Shown: positions 25,282 to 34,112 of the stretch, one piece after another
Layout: every line of letters starts with the position of its first letter
How positions within the stretch are numbered: the first letter of the stretch is position 1
Assembly: GCA_017942005.1 (NCBI GenBank)
Contig: JAGAVJ010000037.1
Coordinates: 62,001-126,000, forward strand
From: Clostridia bacterium
GTDB lineage: Bacteria > Bacillota > Clostridia > Oscillospirales > CAG-272
Length of the DNA: 64,000 nucleotides
Reading direction: 5' to 3'
Position numbers and translations under genes: made by a program
Notes under the pieces: model-generated
Database searches by the model: none
Told to the model about the DNA's origin: nothing
Seen by the model: only the letters and a program-made list of their open reading frames with translations

Positions 25282-26172
25282 TTATTGCAATACGGTGATC
25301 CCCTCCGCGTCCACGCGGACATGAATGTCACCGTTTCTTGTTTCAAAAATTTTTGTGCCAATGGATGCAAGCGATTCTGTCGTTTTTGATTCCGCCGGAT
25401 TTTTATCGGAACAGGTGATCACCGCATAGTCCGGTGTACATGCAGCAAAAAAGTCATCCAATCCCTTGTTCCAGACGCCGTGATGCGGCACCTTCAAAAG
25501 AGAAACATGGGATAGTCCCTCAGAAAGCAGCTCCTTTTGACGTGCACGCTCCGCATCCCCTGCAAACAAAAGCGTATGGTTTCCATATGTGACAAAAACC
25601 GCAAGGGAGGAGTTGTTGTCCTGCTTTTTGTCGTATACAGACGCCTTTGGCGTGGAAATCCATACCTCCGACTCCACGAAATCATTCGATTCCACGAAAT
25701 CATTCGATTTCCCGAAATCAATCGCACTGTCCTTTGTAAGCACAATTTGATCGCCTTCATATACCGCAAGCGCCGCCATGAATGCGTCGTATGCCGCGCC
25801 GCTTCCTGTGTAATCCGGCATATAGATGGTTTTGACCGGAACAGCGGACAATAATGCAGGTACACCGCCGATGTGATCTTTGTCAAAATGTGTAACAACC
25901 AAAATATCAAGGGCTTCCACGCCCTCTGCATGCAGCTTGTCTATCAGTTCCTCTGCATCATCCTTCTCTCCGGCGTCAATCAGCATATTCACTGTCAGAC
26001 CGTCATCTGATACTTCCGATACAAGCGCGGCGTCCGCCTTTCCAATTTTATAAAAGACGGTATAAAGACCGGGCGTTTTCGTTTTCTGTATCGGCTTTTC
26101 TGCGCAGGAACCGAACAGTACAAGCAGTCCCATGCAAAAACAAACAAATTTTTTCAAAAAACGAATTCGCAT
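25282..26172 (-). CDS. metallo-beta-lactamase-fold lipoprotein (ComEC C-terminal-like hydrolase)
   Basis: 296 residues. A lipoprotein signal with lipobox VLFGSC puts Cys23 at the mature N-terminus, so the enzyme should sit on the outer face of the membrane. The metal motif THFDKDHIGG is at 94-103, NNSSLAVFV near 190, FAGDAE near 207 and KVPHHGVWN near 230. This is the DNA internalisation ComEC/Rec2-like MBL subfamily, in which stand-alone members are common and often have unknown phosphodiester substrates. Residues near 150-165 contain a short in-frame duplication of SNDFVE. An extended -10 promoter (TGATATAAT) precedes the gene near 26245. Confidence 0.8.
   Translation of the reverse strand: MRIRFLKKFVCFCMGLLVLFGSCAEKPIQKTKTPGLYTVFYKIGKADAALVSEVSDDGLTVNMLIDAGEKDDAEELIDKLHAEGVEALDILVVTHFDKDHIGGVPALLSAVPVKTIYMPDYTGSGAAYDAFMAALAVYEGDQIVLTKDSAIDFGKSNDFVESNDFVESEVWISTPKASVYDKKQDNNSSLAVFVTYGNHTLLFAGDAERARQKELLSEGLSHVSLLKVPHHGVWNKGLDDFFAACTPDYAVITCSDKNPAESKTTESLASIGTKIFETRNGDIHVRVDAEGITVLQ
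25671..25716. repeat. in-frame 18-bp tandem repeat inside the MBL lipoprotein gene
   Basis: The unit CGAAATCATTCGATTCCA is repeated twice, with a third partial unit (TTTCCCGAAATCAATCG). It encodes repeats of the type SNDFVE. It lies in a surface loop between core motifs, so copy-number change would keep the frame. Confidence 0.7.
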
Positions 26173-26332
26173 GGTTCATCTTCCTCTCTCATTCTGCGCA
26201 TTTTTGGTGTTGAAAAATTGATAGAAAGCCAGAATTTCAGGTTCATTATATCATCCTTGTATAAACTGGAATCGTTCGATGTGTAAAAATTATGTTAAAA
26301 TTCAATAATCCTACAAAAGAAACACAAATAGT

Positions 26333-27307
26333 TTATTTTCCGTCAATCCATGCAATCTGTTCTTTTGTTAAAGCGGTGTCCATGCACTTCATGCAATCCT
26401 CAAGCTGCGCAATGCTGGACATACTTGCAATCGGAATCACCGGCAAATCCTGTCCCAGAAGATACCCCAGCGTCACAGCAGTCGGCGTCAAGTTTGCATC
26501 CCGGCAGACCTCACGGATACGGCGCATGCGTGCAAAGGTATCGGCACACGCATAAGGGGAATGGATATCTGCATCGGCGGTATTGAAAAATTTCGATACA
26601 AAGCCGCCGGCAAGGGAGGTAAACGCCATGATGGTCATATCCATATCGCGGTACAGCGCTTCTTCTTCATCGGTCATGGATACAAGGGTAAGATCCCCCA
26701 TCTGCTTTGGTGTGGTACGAATGATATTGAAGCAAATCTGCGACAGATCAAAACCGCGCATGTGATGTTTGACGCAGTAGTCATTCGCTTCATAAATACG
26801 GCGTGCCGACCAGTTGGATGCACCGAGCAATCCAATCTCCCCACGTTCTGCATGACGGTTTAAGGCATCCATGATTGCCGCCACCGGAACACCTTCGTCG
26901 TCACGGTGCAAAAAATAAATGTCGATATTGTTTGTGCGGAGGTTGATAAGGCTCTGTGCAATATCCGAATCTATACATTCCGGTGTAACGCGCATTTGCA
27001 TGGTTCCAAGCTTTGGATGCGCACCTTTGGTACTGACAACAATTTTAGATTTGTGATCCGCTGCTTCCAGATAGTCGCCCAAAATCAGTTCACTGTAGCT
27101 TTGTTGGGTTTCGTCCACCCATTGACCATATACAAGCGCGGTATCCACAAGACTTCCGCCGCCCGAAAGAAAGCAGTCCAGCTGTGCGTGATTTTCTTTT
27201 TCCTTCTCCATACCGCCGAACCGTGCAATTCCAAGCGCCAACGCGGAAACAGTCCGCTCTTTGACTCCGGTGGTTTCAAAATGTGTCCTTATGCTCGTTG
27301 TTTTCAT
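26333..27307 (-). CDS. aldo/keto reductase
   Basis: 324 residues, a TIM-barrel NAD(P)H oxidoreductase. The tetrad is recognisable: Asp and Tyr in LVDTALVYGQW, Lys in VVSTKGAHP, and His in IYFLHRDDE. The cofactor-binding end has IPIASMSSIAQLEDCM. It is downstream of the ROK regulator by 18 bp with its Shine-Dalgarno AAAAGGAG overlapping the regulator stop, so both are on one transcript. Reduction of a sugar aldehyde or ketone released by the divergent glycosidase-like genes is a reasonable inference, but the substrate is unknown. Confidence 0.87.
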   Translation of the reverse strand: MKTTSIRTHFETTGVKERTVSALALGIARFGGMEKEKENHAQLDCFLSGGGSLVDTALVYGQWVDETQQSYSELILGDYLEAADHKSKIVVSTKGAHPKLGTMQMRVTPECIDSDIAQSLINLRTNNIDIYFLHRDDEGVPVAAIMDALNRHAERGEIGLLGASNWSARRIYEANDYCVKHHMRGFDLSQICFNIIRTTPKQMGDLTLVSMTDEEEALYRDMDMTIMAFTSLAGGFVSKFFNTADADIHSPYACADTFARMRRIREVCRDANLTPTAVTLGYLLGQDLPVIPIASMSSIAQLEDCMKCMDTALTKEQIAWIDGK

Positions 27308-27325
27308 AAAAAGCTGTACTCCTTT

Positions 27326-28378
27326 TCAGTTGATTTCCCGTTGAATCCATGCGGTGCGCATTTGAATGGCAATTCCGCGGTATGCATGGCGTACCCCATT
27401 TTCCAAAATCCGTATCTCTGGCAGCGCACTCTGTTCCACACCCGATGCCGCACAGATACGCTCTGTCAGCATGGTACGGAACGGCTCTAATTTTCCGCCG
27501 GAACAGTTCTCGATTAGAATCATCTGAGGATCAAATAAAATCGTCTCATAGGCAAGCACATCCGCAAGCGCCAGCACCGTCTCCTCACGCAGACCGCACA
27601 CATCAAACAACGCCTGCAAGGTTTTTCCGCCGCTTGTGATCATTCTGCCGATATCTCCGGCACAATCCTTGCGTCCATACAGCAGCCGACCGTCTGCAAT
27701 CAGCGCACCGGACAGCGCTTCCCCAATACATACATAAACAGCGCTGTCAATATGCTCCTCTTCCAAGTCCGACAAATTGGAAATTGCCGCAGTCAAAACA
27801 TCCTTTTCAAGCGCTGTCACCGGGACATGCAGCACATCCTCAATAATGGACCGCACCTTGGTCTGCGCAAGCTCCGGTATGCGGGACCCTTCCACACAAT
27901 CCGTCTCCGGACGGTAGGTTCCCGGCAGCACAACGCCGATTCCGACTGCGTCCTCCATATTCAAATGACGCAGAATATAAATCTTTACATTCTTCATGAA
28001 AATATAGAGGTTCTCTTCATAATAGAAGTCATGGTTATATTCATAGGTCATCCGGTCGACAATATTGAGCGCAATATCCATCAAGGTCATTGACATCGCG
28101 CGGGAGGTCAGGTCAATTACCATGATAAACTTTGCGGTATTGAGACTCACAAGCCCTGCACGTCTGCCCGCCGCATTTTTTACTTCCTTGCACTGACTGA
28201 TCACGCGCCGGTCTAACAGTGCATCCACCACTTTACCGACGGTCATCAGGGAAAGCTCTGTAATTTCTGCAATTTCCGCACGGCTGATCTGGTCTTTTCC
28301 TGTGATTGCGTTGAAGATTGCGCGTACACTTTCTTTTTTAATACTGTTCAAATTGATACGTTCCAAACGAATGTCCAT
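27326..28378 (-). CDS. ROK family transcriptional regulator (NagC/XylR-like)
   Basis: 350 residues. An N-terminal winged helix (ISRAEIAEITELSLMTVGKVVDAL, about residues 30-55) is followed by a ROK sugar-kinase-like domain. The Cys-rich zinc motif (CxCGxxGCxE) is absent, being replaced by RMITSGGKTLQALFDVCGL, so the domain probably senses a sugar ligand without phosphorylating it. It stands divergent to the deacetylase-like/lipoprotein/glycosidase-like genes and upstream of the aldo/keto reductase, with both promoters in the 439-bp shared region. It most likely controls these genes. Confidence 0.85.
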   Translation of the reverse strand: MDIRLERINLNSIKKESVRAIFNAITGKDQISRAEIAEITELSLMTVGKVVDALLDRRVISQCKEVKNAAGRRAGLVSLNTAKFIMVIDLTSRAMSMTLMDIALNIVDRMTYEYNHDFYYEENLYIFMKNVKIYILRHLNMEDAVGIGVVLPGTYRPETDCVEGSRIPELAQTKVRSIIEDVLHVPVTALEKDVLTAAISNLSDLEEEHIDSAVYVCIGEALSGALIADGRLLYGRKDCAGDIGRMITSGGKTLQALFDVCGLREETVLALADVLAYETILFDPQMILIENCSGGKLEPFRTMLTERICAASGVEQSALPEIRILENGVRHAYRGIAIQMRTAWIQREIN

Positions 28379-28521
28379 CCTTTTCGTTTCTGCTTTTGAT
28401 CTTTATTGTCTTTTTTTGTTTAAAAAGATTGAATGTCTTTTTGTTTTCCCAAAGAAATACATCTCTGTCTGCTGCCTGATCTGACATAGATCGCGCTTTT
28501 TTCTCATTGGATGCTAAACCC

Positions 28522-28550
28522 ATTATACCCCAAAGCGATGCATTTGTCAA
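28522..28550 (-). promoter_or_regulatory. sigma-A promoter of the ROK-aldo/keto reductase unit
   Basis: Minus strand: TTGACA (28545-28550), 17-bp spacer, TATAAT (28522-28527). The 5' UTR of about 140 bp is unstructured by eye. Confidence 0.8.
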
Positions 28551-28632
28551 GTGCTTTTCTAAATAGATTTGATAAAATGATCAGAGAAATTCAGGACCCG
28601 GAAATTTTTTAATAAAATTTTGCGTTTTTTAC

Positions 28633-28661
28633 TTTACAAACCATGATACGTCTGCTATAAT
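28633..28661 (+). promoter_or_regulatory. sigma-A promoter of the deacetylase-like gene
   Basis: TTTACA (28633-28638), 17-bp spacer, TATAAT (28656-28661). The distance to the divergent ROK promoter is about 80 bp, room for a shared operator, though no clear palindrome was found. Confidence 0.75.
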
Positions 28662-28667
28662 AGTACA

Positions 28668-28817
28668 TATCAGCTGCCGCCGCCAATTTCCGGCAGAATG
28701 CTTGCGCTTGGTTCTCACAAAAATCAACCCCATTTTTTTTTGGAAAGGAAATTTCGCACCCTGCAAACACAAAAAATTTCAGCCGTGCTGACACATGCGA
28801 AACATATGGTGATCTTT
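28668..28817 (+). promoter_or_regulatory. hairpin leader (copy 7) of the deacetylase-like gene
   Basis: CTGCCG/CGGCAG hairpin near the transcript start, then AAAGGAAA and a closing stem TTTCGCA (28752-28758)/TGCGAAA (28796-28802) that encloses TCAGC-CGT-GCTGA. Then CATATGGTGATCTTTATGAAA. Here the box reads GGTGATC, an exact match to the extended anti-Shine-Dalgarno. Confidence 0.65.
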
Positions 28818-30374
28818 ATGAAAAAACGTCAGATTATCAATATCGTCAATTTTATCCGTGATATTGAGCCGCGTCTCGATATGGATTTGGTTACACCGGT
28901 CAAAGAGCAAATCGCACTGATGCAGAAATACGGTCTGCGCGGGACGTTTCTTTTGCAGTATGACGCACTCTGTGATCCGATTTATACTGAGATGCTGAAA
29001 GCCCTTGACCCCACACAGTTTGAATTCGGCGTCTGGCATGAAATTGTGCAGCCGGAAACACAAGCCTGCGGCATCCCGTGGACAGGACGGTATCCGTGGG
29101 ACTGGCATGCACACTGCGGTTTTTCGGTCGGATATACAAAGGAACAGCGGGAAAAACTCTGTGATGCACTGTTTGAAAAATTCCGTTCTGTGTTTGGATA
29201 TTACCCGCGCGTATTCGGCTCCTGGTTCTTTGATTCTCATACCGTGCGGTATCTGTGCGATACCTACGGGCTCGACGCCATCTGCAACTGCAAGGAACAG
29301 TACGGCACCGACGGATATACCCTTTGGGGCGGTTATTACGGACAGGGATATTATCCCAGCCGCACAAACGTATTCATGCCGGCACAGACAGAAGCAGAAC
29401 AGCTGCCGGTACCGTTGTTCCGGATGCTCGGGTCTGACCATGTATACCAGTACGACTTCGGCACGAGCCTGGAAGAAGGCGCCCAAACGCAGGGTGTCAT
29501 CACACTGGAACCTGTCTACACCCATGCTGCGGGCGGCGGCGGTGTTCCGATGTGGGTAGACTGGTATCTGCGCGAAAATTACAACGGCGACTGCCTTTCC
29601 TTTGGGTATGCACAGGCAGGACAGGAAAACTCCTTTGGCTGGAATGCAATGAAGGACGGTCTTTCCTACCAGTTCGCACAGTTTGCAAAGCTGCAGGCGT
29701 CCGGTACGGTAACTGTAGAACCCCTCGGCGAAACCGGACGCTGGTTTAAGGAAACCTATCAAAAAACGCCCGCTTCCGCCATCACGGCGCACACCGCATT
29801 TGATGATGAATCCAAAACCTCTGTGTGGTATTCCAACGCCTATTTCCGTATCAATGTATATGCCAAAGACGCGCAGATGCATATCCGTGACCTGCACGTG
29901 TTCCGTGAAACCTATCCGGACCCCTTTGAGGATGTCGTCTGCACCAGCAACGAAGCAGTATATGAAACGCTTCCCATCATCGATGGCAACCGCAACACCG
30001 GAAACGGCATTTTAGCTGGAATGTTTTTCCTGGATGCGGAAACAAAACAGGAAATCCCCTGCCAGAAGATGCAGTTTGAAGACTTGGGAGACGGTAAGCT
30101 GCGCCTGACCTATGTACCAATGGTTCTCACATTTTCAGAAAACACCGTCCGTATTACCTCCGAAAAACCGTTTATTCTCTCCGTCCGCACCGGCTCAGAG
30201 GATCATATACCGACCGTCACAGCTAAGACAGATACGACCTGCGAGCTCATGTATCACTCCACCTCTTACGGCATGCGTCTGATATGCGGCCGCTTCCAAA
30301 ATGCGGAAAGCAAGGTCGGCATTCCTGATATCTGTTCTGACGATAACGGCACTTTGGAATTCCAGATTCTGTAA
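28818..30374 (+). CDS. polysaccharide deacetylase-like (beta/alpha-barrel) protein
   Basis: 518 residues from the ATG at 28818, the leader start; the longer open frame upstream would translate the leader. No signal peptide is visible. The first 230 residues look like a NodB/GH57-type barrel: LVTPVKEQIALMQKYGLRGTF is the usual first strand and helix, FEFGVWHEI offers the histidine region, and GYTKEQREKLCDALFEKF...YYPRVFGSW resembles the deacetylase core. The C-terminal 200 residues are beta-rich. The exact family is not recognised; an alpha-glycosidase or deacetylase on plant or host glycans is possible. It heads a plus-strand trio with a lipoprotein and a glycosidase-like gene. Confidence 0.5.
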   Translation: MKKRQIINIVNFIRDIEPRLDMDLVTPVKEQIALMQKYGLRGTFLLQYDALCDPIYTEMLKALDPTQFEFGVWHEIVQPETQACGIPWTGRYPWDWHAHCGFSVGYTKEQREKLCDALFEKFRSVFGYYPRVFGSWFFDSHTVRYLCDTYGLDAICNCKEQYGTDGYTLWGGYYGQGYYPSRTNVFMPAQTEAEQLPVPLFRMLGSDHVYQYDFGTSLEEGAQTQGVITLEPVYTHAAGGGGVPMWVDWYLRENYNGDCLSFGYAQAGQENSFGWNAMKDGLSYQFAQFAKLQASGTVTVEPLGETGRWFKETYQKTPASAITAHTAFDDESKTSVWYSNAYFRINVYAKDAQMHIRDLHVFRETYPDPFEDVVCTSNEAVYETLPIIDGNRNTGNGILAGMFFLDAETKQEIPCQKMQFEDLGDGKLRLTYVPMVLTFSENTVRITSEKPFILSVRTGSEDHIPTVTAKTDTTCELMYHSTSYGMRLICGRFQNAESKVGIPDICSDDNGTLEFQIL

Positions 30375-30416
30375 TAAAAATGAAGGGAATAACTTTTATT
30401 CTTATAGAAGTGAGGG

Positions 30417-30569
30417 TAGCGTGAAAACTATTTTTCACGCGGGTTTTGTGGCTTTCGTTGCTTTAAAAGCAACGATTTTGCTGCGCAAAACTACCCACAG
30501 ATTCCAACGGAATGCAAGCATTCCAGTAAAAAGAGGAAGCTTTCGCAAGCGAAAGCCATGGTGATTTAT
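30417..30569 (+). promoter_or_regulatory. modular hairpin leader (copy 5) of the second solute-binding lipoprotein gene
   Basis: GTGAAAACTATTTTTCAC hairpin, GGGTTTTGTGG with inner GTTGCTTTAAAAGCAAC, GCAAAACTACCCACAGATTCC, GAGGAAG and the perfect stem GCTTTCGC/GCGAAAGC (30539-30556). Then CATGGTGATTTATATGAAA. It is about 80% identical to the orphan copy 4 in its first half. Confidence 0.7.
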
Positions 30570-32072
30570 ATGAAACAGCAAAGGCAGAAACAAATCGTTC
30601 TCACGGTATTGACAGCCGGCATACTCACATCGGGTCTCCTCACCTCCTGTACAAGCAATAAAGGTACGCTTCCGCCCGACACCTCAGCCGGGGACAGCAA
30701 CACAGCTGCCTTGACAGAAACCGGAGCAGAAGATAACCGCCTTCCGGCGCCTGCGGTCAAGGATATGAACGGCGCAGAGCTTACAATTTTGAATGCAACG
30801 GCGGATTCTTTCAACTGGGCGACGACGACGATTCTGGTAGAAGAAGCTGTCGGCGAGACGCTGAACGATGCATTATTCAAACGCGAACAGTGGGTGGAGG
30901 AAACCTATCACTGTTCCATTTCAGAAATGCAGCAGCCCAACGGCGAATTGGTATCCTATATCCCGAAATCTGTTTCCGCCGGTGACAAAACCTTCGATGC
31001 TGCCATGGTATTTGACGCATCGGTTTCCACCATTCTTTTAAAGGACTGTCTGCTTTCCTGGGATGAGGTGCCGAACCTTGATCTGACAACGCCATGGTGG
31101 GACAACGCCGCAACACAGGAATACAATTTTGGCGGCATTCAGGCAGCGGTTTCCGGCGCATATTCCCTATATAATTATTCTACGCGCCATGTGTATGTGT
31201 TCAACAACAAAATGATGACAGACCTTGATGTAGATGAAGACCTCTACCGCCTGGTACGAGAGGGAGCGTGGACCGTTGACAAGCTGTATGAAATCGCGTC
31301 TCTTGCGGTTTCTGACCTCAACGGCGACGGAAAAATGGAAGAAGAAACTGACCGCTACGGCATCATCGGCACGCCGACACGGCACTACAGTGCACTGTTA
31401 ATGGGTTCCGGCGTCAAATATATTGACCGCAGCGAAGACGGTACACTGTATTTTGCCATTCCGGGAAATGCCCATGCACAGTCTGTCATGGAAAAGTTTG
31501 TGCAGCTTGATACGCAGAACACGGATATTTATACCGATAAAAAAGCGGACATCAACATTGATATCGACACCGTATTCACCGAAGGACGCGCTATGTTCTG
31601 TGCAGCATACGTCGGAGAAGCCGCAAAAATGCGCAGTCTGGAGTTCGACATCGGTTTTGTTCCGCCGCCAAAGTTTGACCGGGAACAGTCCGAATACTAC
31701 TCCCTTGTGGAAGGCGGTGCGCAGACCGTGCTTCCGCGCATTTTGGATGATACCGATCTTGAAAAGGTCGGTGTGCTGCTCAATGCCCTTGGGTATGCAT
31801 CGTATTACGAATCCATCCCCGCATATATTGAAGTGCTGTTAAAAGAAAAAGTTGCACGCAATGAGGATTCCGCCGAAATGCTGCAATTGGTGTTTGACTC
31901 CTCCGCCTATGACCTTGGTACCGGCGTTTGGTCTGCGGACACCAAAAATAAATACGTCAGCAATATCTTTGCAAAATCCTCTCCGGATATCGCATCGCTG
32001 ACGCAAAAATATACGCAGGCAGTCGAAAAACAGCTTGCAAAATTTGAAACGGCGCTTGCGGATTTATCTTAA
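30570..32072 (+). CDS. extracellular solute-binding lipoprotein (ABC sugar importer component)
   Basis: About 500 residues with lipobox LLTSC near residue 27 and a Thr/Ser/Pro-rich linker. The mature part is a paralogue of the lipoprotein at 4403-5896: GETLNDALFKREQWVEETY aligns with GEPINDAVFQRNMTIEERF, and NLDLTTPWWDNAA with NLDVTQPWWDQKA. SDLNGDGKMEEETDRYGI contains an EF-hand-like Asp-rich loop that may bind calcium. The start at 30570 is the ATG of the leader box; the ATG four codons earlier (30558) is part of the conserved box. The permease genes are absent from the window. Confidence 0.8.
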   Translation: MKQQRQKQIVLTVLTAGILTSGLLTSCTSNKGTLPPDTSAGDSNTAALTETGAEDNRLPAPAVKDMNGAELTILNATADSFNWATTTILVEEAVGETLNDALFKREQWVEETYHCSISEMQQPNGELVSYIPKSVSAGDKTFDAAMVFDASVSTILLKDCLLSWDEVPNLDLTTPWWDNAATQEYNFGGIQAAVSGAYSLYNYSTRHVYVFNNKMMTDLDVDEDLYRLVREGAWTVDKLYEIASLAVSDLNGDGKMEEETDRYGIIGTPTRHYSALLMGSGVKYIDRSEDGTLYFAIPGNAHAQSVMEKFVQLDTQNTDIYTDKKADINIDIDTVFTEGRAMFCAAYVGEAAKMRSLEFDIGFVPPPKFDREQSEYYSLVEGGAQTVLPRILDDTDLEKVGVLLNALGYASYYESIPAYIEVLLKEKVARNEDSAEMLQLVFDSSAYDLGTGVWSADTKNKYVSNIFAKSSPDIASLTQKYTQAVEKQLAKFETALADLS

Positions 32073-32248
32073 GTTCGATGAGGAGATGCTTTTTGAAAAA
32101 AGCACCTCCTCAAACTCCACCGCAAAAACTTTTAATGAACAAAAAAACACAATCGTTGTCTGTTTACTCAGTTTAACGTTTTTGGAATGGGGTTTGAGGA
32201 AAATCTTTTTTGGGGAAAAGTTTTCTTAATGAAATTCATCGAACGCAC
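32073..32248. repeat. dispersed inverted-repeat intergenic element (copy T3)
   Basis: Left arm: TTCGATGAGGAGATGCTTTT with complement AAAAGCACCTCCTC, then CAAACTCCACCGCAAAAACT. Right arm (other strand): CGTGCGTTCGATGAA, then an AAACTTTTCCCC stretch. It lies between the lipoprotein and glycosidase-like genes, so it interrupts the trio and may act as a partial terminator. Confidence 0.65.
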
Positions 32249-32287
32249 GTTATCTTAATAAAATACAAGCATCGAAAGGAGAATATC

Positions 32288-33925
32288 ATGTTTACCTATC
32301 TGCACTGTTACATGCCCGAGACCTGGCAGGCACAAATTGACGCAGGTCTTGTTCGTCCGGGGGACGGTATCCGTTACTCTCAGAGCATTGATATTGATGA
32401 ACATTTAAAGTTCAATAATCTTGCAAAAATCGGCGGTGATCTCTATAACTATGTCAAGGAACACCGCTGCCCTCTGTATATTGACCGTTTGCAGGGCGGC
32501 TGCTTTCTGGAAGAATATCCGTATGATATGGCGCTTGTGGATGAATACCGCCGGCTGCTCGGAGACCGCTTCTGGGGCTTCCAGATGCATGAATGGATGT
32601 CCAACGTTAGCTCCGATCTGCGGAAAATCACAAACAACAACTGTCCCGCATGGACAGCGGAAGCCATCACAGAAACCATTCACCGTGCTTATCCGTTTGC
32701 CCATACGTTCCTTGAGGCCATGAATGCAGAGGAATATGCAGCAATGGGACTTCCCGGCGATGCATTCACTTTTTTAGCAGAAATGGAAAAGCTCTTTGCA
32801 AAACGTCAGGCGTACACAGGCGGCGATCTGCTCCCCTGCGACAGTGCTTATCAGGGACAGGCATTGGAAATCAAATACGGTGCAAAGCGCTTGATGCCGG
32901 AAATCGGCGCACAGACGCCGCAGACCAATGTACAAATCGCGTATGCACGCGGTATGGCACGTGCGGCAGGCATTCCCTTCGGCACCTATTATGAGCCGTG
33001 GGGCGGCGACCCGTTCTCCTCCTGCTGCTATCAAAGGGAGGAAAAAAACGAGTGGAACATTTCCGCAGAATCCTTCCCATTCCGTACCGCCGGCGGCAAC
33101 GGCGGTTCCTCCCGTTCCATGCAGCTTCGGATGCATCTGTATTCCTATATGGCGGGAGCATCGTTCATGGCGGAAGAATGGGGCATGTGCAACACCTTCT
33201 ACGACTGGAAGGATTTTGAACTCTCTCCTTACGGACAAGTCAAGAAGGACTTCCTTGACTTTACCGACCGTTATCCGGATATCGGCGAACCCATAACACC
33301 GGCAGCAATCGTTCTGCCAAAGGAGATGCCGGTCATCGATATCGGACTGTCAAAGGAAACCTACCTCGGTTATCCTGTAGAAGGTGCATTCCAGAAAAAA
33401 CTCGCATGTGCAGTTGATGCCATTCATGCAATTTTCACAGACGGCGCACCAATGCTTGGCACAGAACCGGCTTCTCTGCGCAACACCTATACACCCGATG
33501 CCGTTGATATCATCACAGAGGATGCCGCAAACGTGGATGCCTATCCCATTCTAATCGATGCAACCGGAAATCCGGCATTTGCCGCAGCACATAAAGATCG
33601 TATTCTGGATACTGCAAGTGCGAAAGAGAAACTTTTTGATTATCTTCCAATCAAGAAAGTCGGCGGTGCATCCATGCAGATCACACACAACCGTGAAACA
33701 GGGGCTGTCTATGTCATGCTTTTAAATAACAGCGGTGTGGTTCGCTCCGTTGCCAATGGTGAAACCTTCCTTCCCGAAGCAGACACCACCGTCAGCCTTA
33801 CCGTAAAAGACGGGAAACGCTTTGAAATGCTGGAAGGAACCGGAACCGTCTCCGCTTCTGAAGGTGAGAGTACATACCAGGCAGCAATTCCCGCCGGCGG
33901 CTGGGTATTCGGTCGAATCTCCTGA
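32288..33925 (+). CDS. glycoside hydrolase-like TIM-barrel protein
   Basis: About 545 residues from the ATG at 32288, which follows AAAGGAG by 6 bp. No signal peptide. The N-terminal half has a barrel pattern with RLQGGCFLEEYPYDM, WGFQMHEWMSN, and GTYYEPWGGDPFSSCCY; a second acidic pair appears in ASFMAEEWGM. The Glu residues in YYEPWG and AEEWG are candidates for catalysis. The last 100 residues are beta-rich, as in accessory domains of glycosidases. The family is not identified. Being third in a cluster with a solute-binding lipoprotein and under ROK-type control, it probably acts in the cytoplasm on imported oligosaccharide. Confidence 0.5.
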   Translation: MFTYLHCYMPETWQAQIDAGLVRPGDGIRYSQSIDIDEHLKFNNLAKIGGDLYNYVKEHRCPLYIDRLQGGCFLEEYPYDMALVDEYRRLLGDRFWGFQMHEWMSNVSSDLRKITNNNCPAWTAEAITETIHRAYPFAHTFLEAMNAEEYAAMGLPGDAFTFLAEMEKLFAKRQAYTGGDLLPCDSAYQGQALEIKYGAKRLMPEIGAQTPQTNVQIAYARGMARAAGIPFGTYYEPWGGDPFSSCCYQREEKNEWNISAESFPFRTAGGNGGSSRSMQLRMHLYSYMAGASFMAEEWGMCNTFYDWKDFELSPYGQVKKDFLDFTDRYPDIGEPITPAAIVLPKEMPVIDIGLSKETYLGYPVEGAFQKKLACAVDAIHAIFTDGAPMLGTEPASLRNTYTPDAVDIITEDAANVDAYPILIDATGNPAFAAAHKDRILDTASAKEKLFDYLPIKKVGGASMQITHNRETGAVYVMLLNNSGVVRSVANGETFLPEADTTVSLTVKDGKRFEMLEGTGTVSASEGESTYQAAIPAGGWVFGRIS

Positions 33926-33948
33926 TATCAGAAAATAGAATAACATGA

Positions 33949-34099
33949 ATTCAATGAGGAGGTGCTTTTTGAAAAAAGCGCCTCCTCAAACTCCTCCGCA
34001 AAAACTTTTAATCAGGCTGACGCATGGAAATTCGCCAGCCTATAAAAGTTTTTTGAAAGGGGAATGGGGAAAAGCTTTTTTTCAAAAAAGTTTTCCCCA
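33949..34099. repeat. dispersed inverted-repeat intergenic element (copy T4)
   Basis: Left arm: AATGAGGAGGTGCTTTTTG with GAAAAAAGCGCCTCCTC, then CAAACTCCTCCGCAAAAACT. Right arm: GGGGAAAAGC...AAGTTTTCCCC. It separates two convergent genes. Its two stems are placed as terminators for each. Confidence 0.7.
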
Positions 34100-34112
34100 T
34101 AAATCCGTTCTT

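Noticed and set aside
28779..29897. Open frame of 372 codons on the minus strand
   Set aside because: Antisense to the deacetylase-like gene, which has the promoter and leader; no domain is visible in the minus frame.
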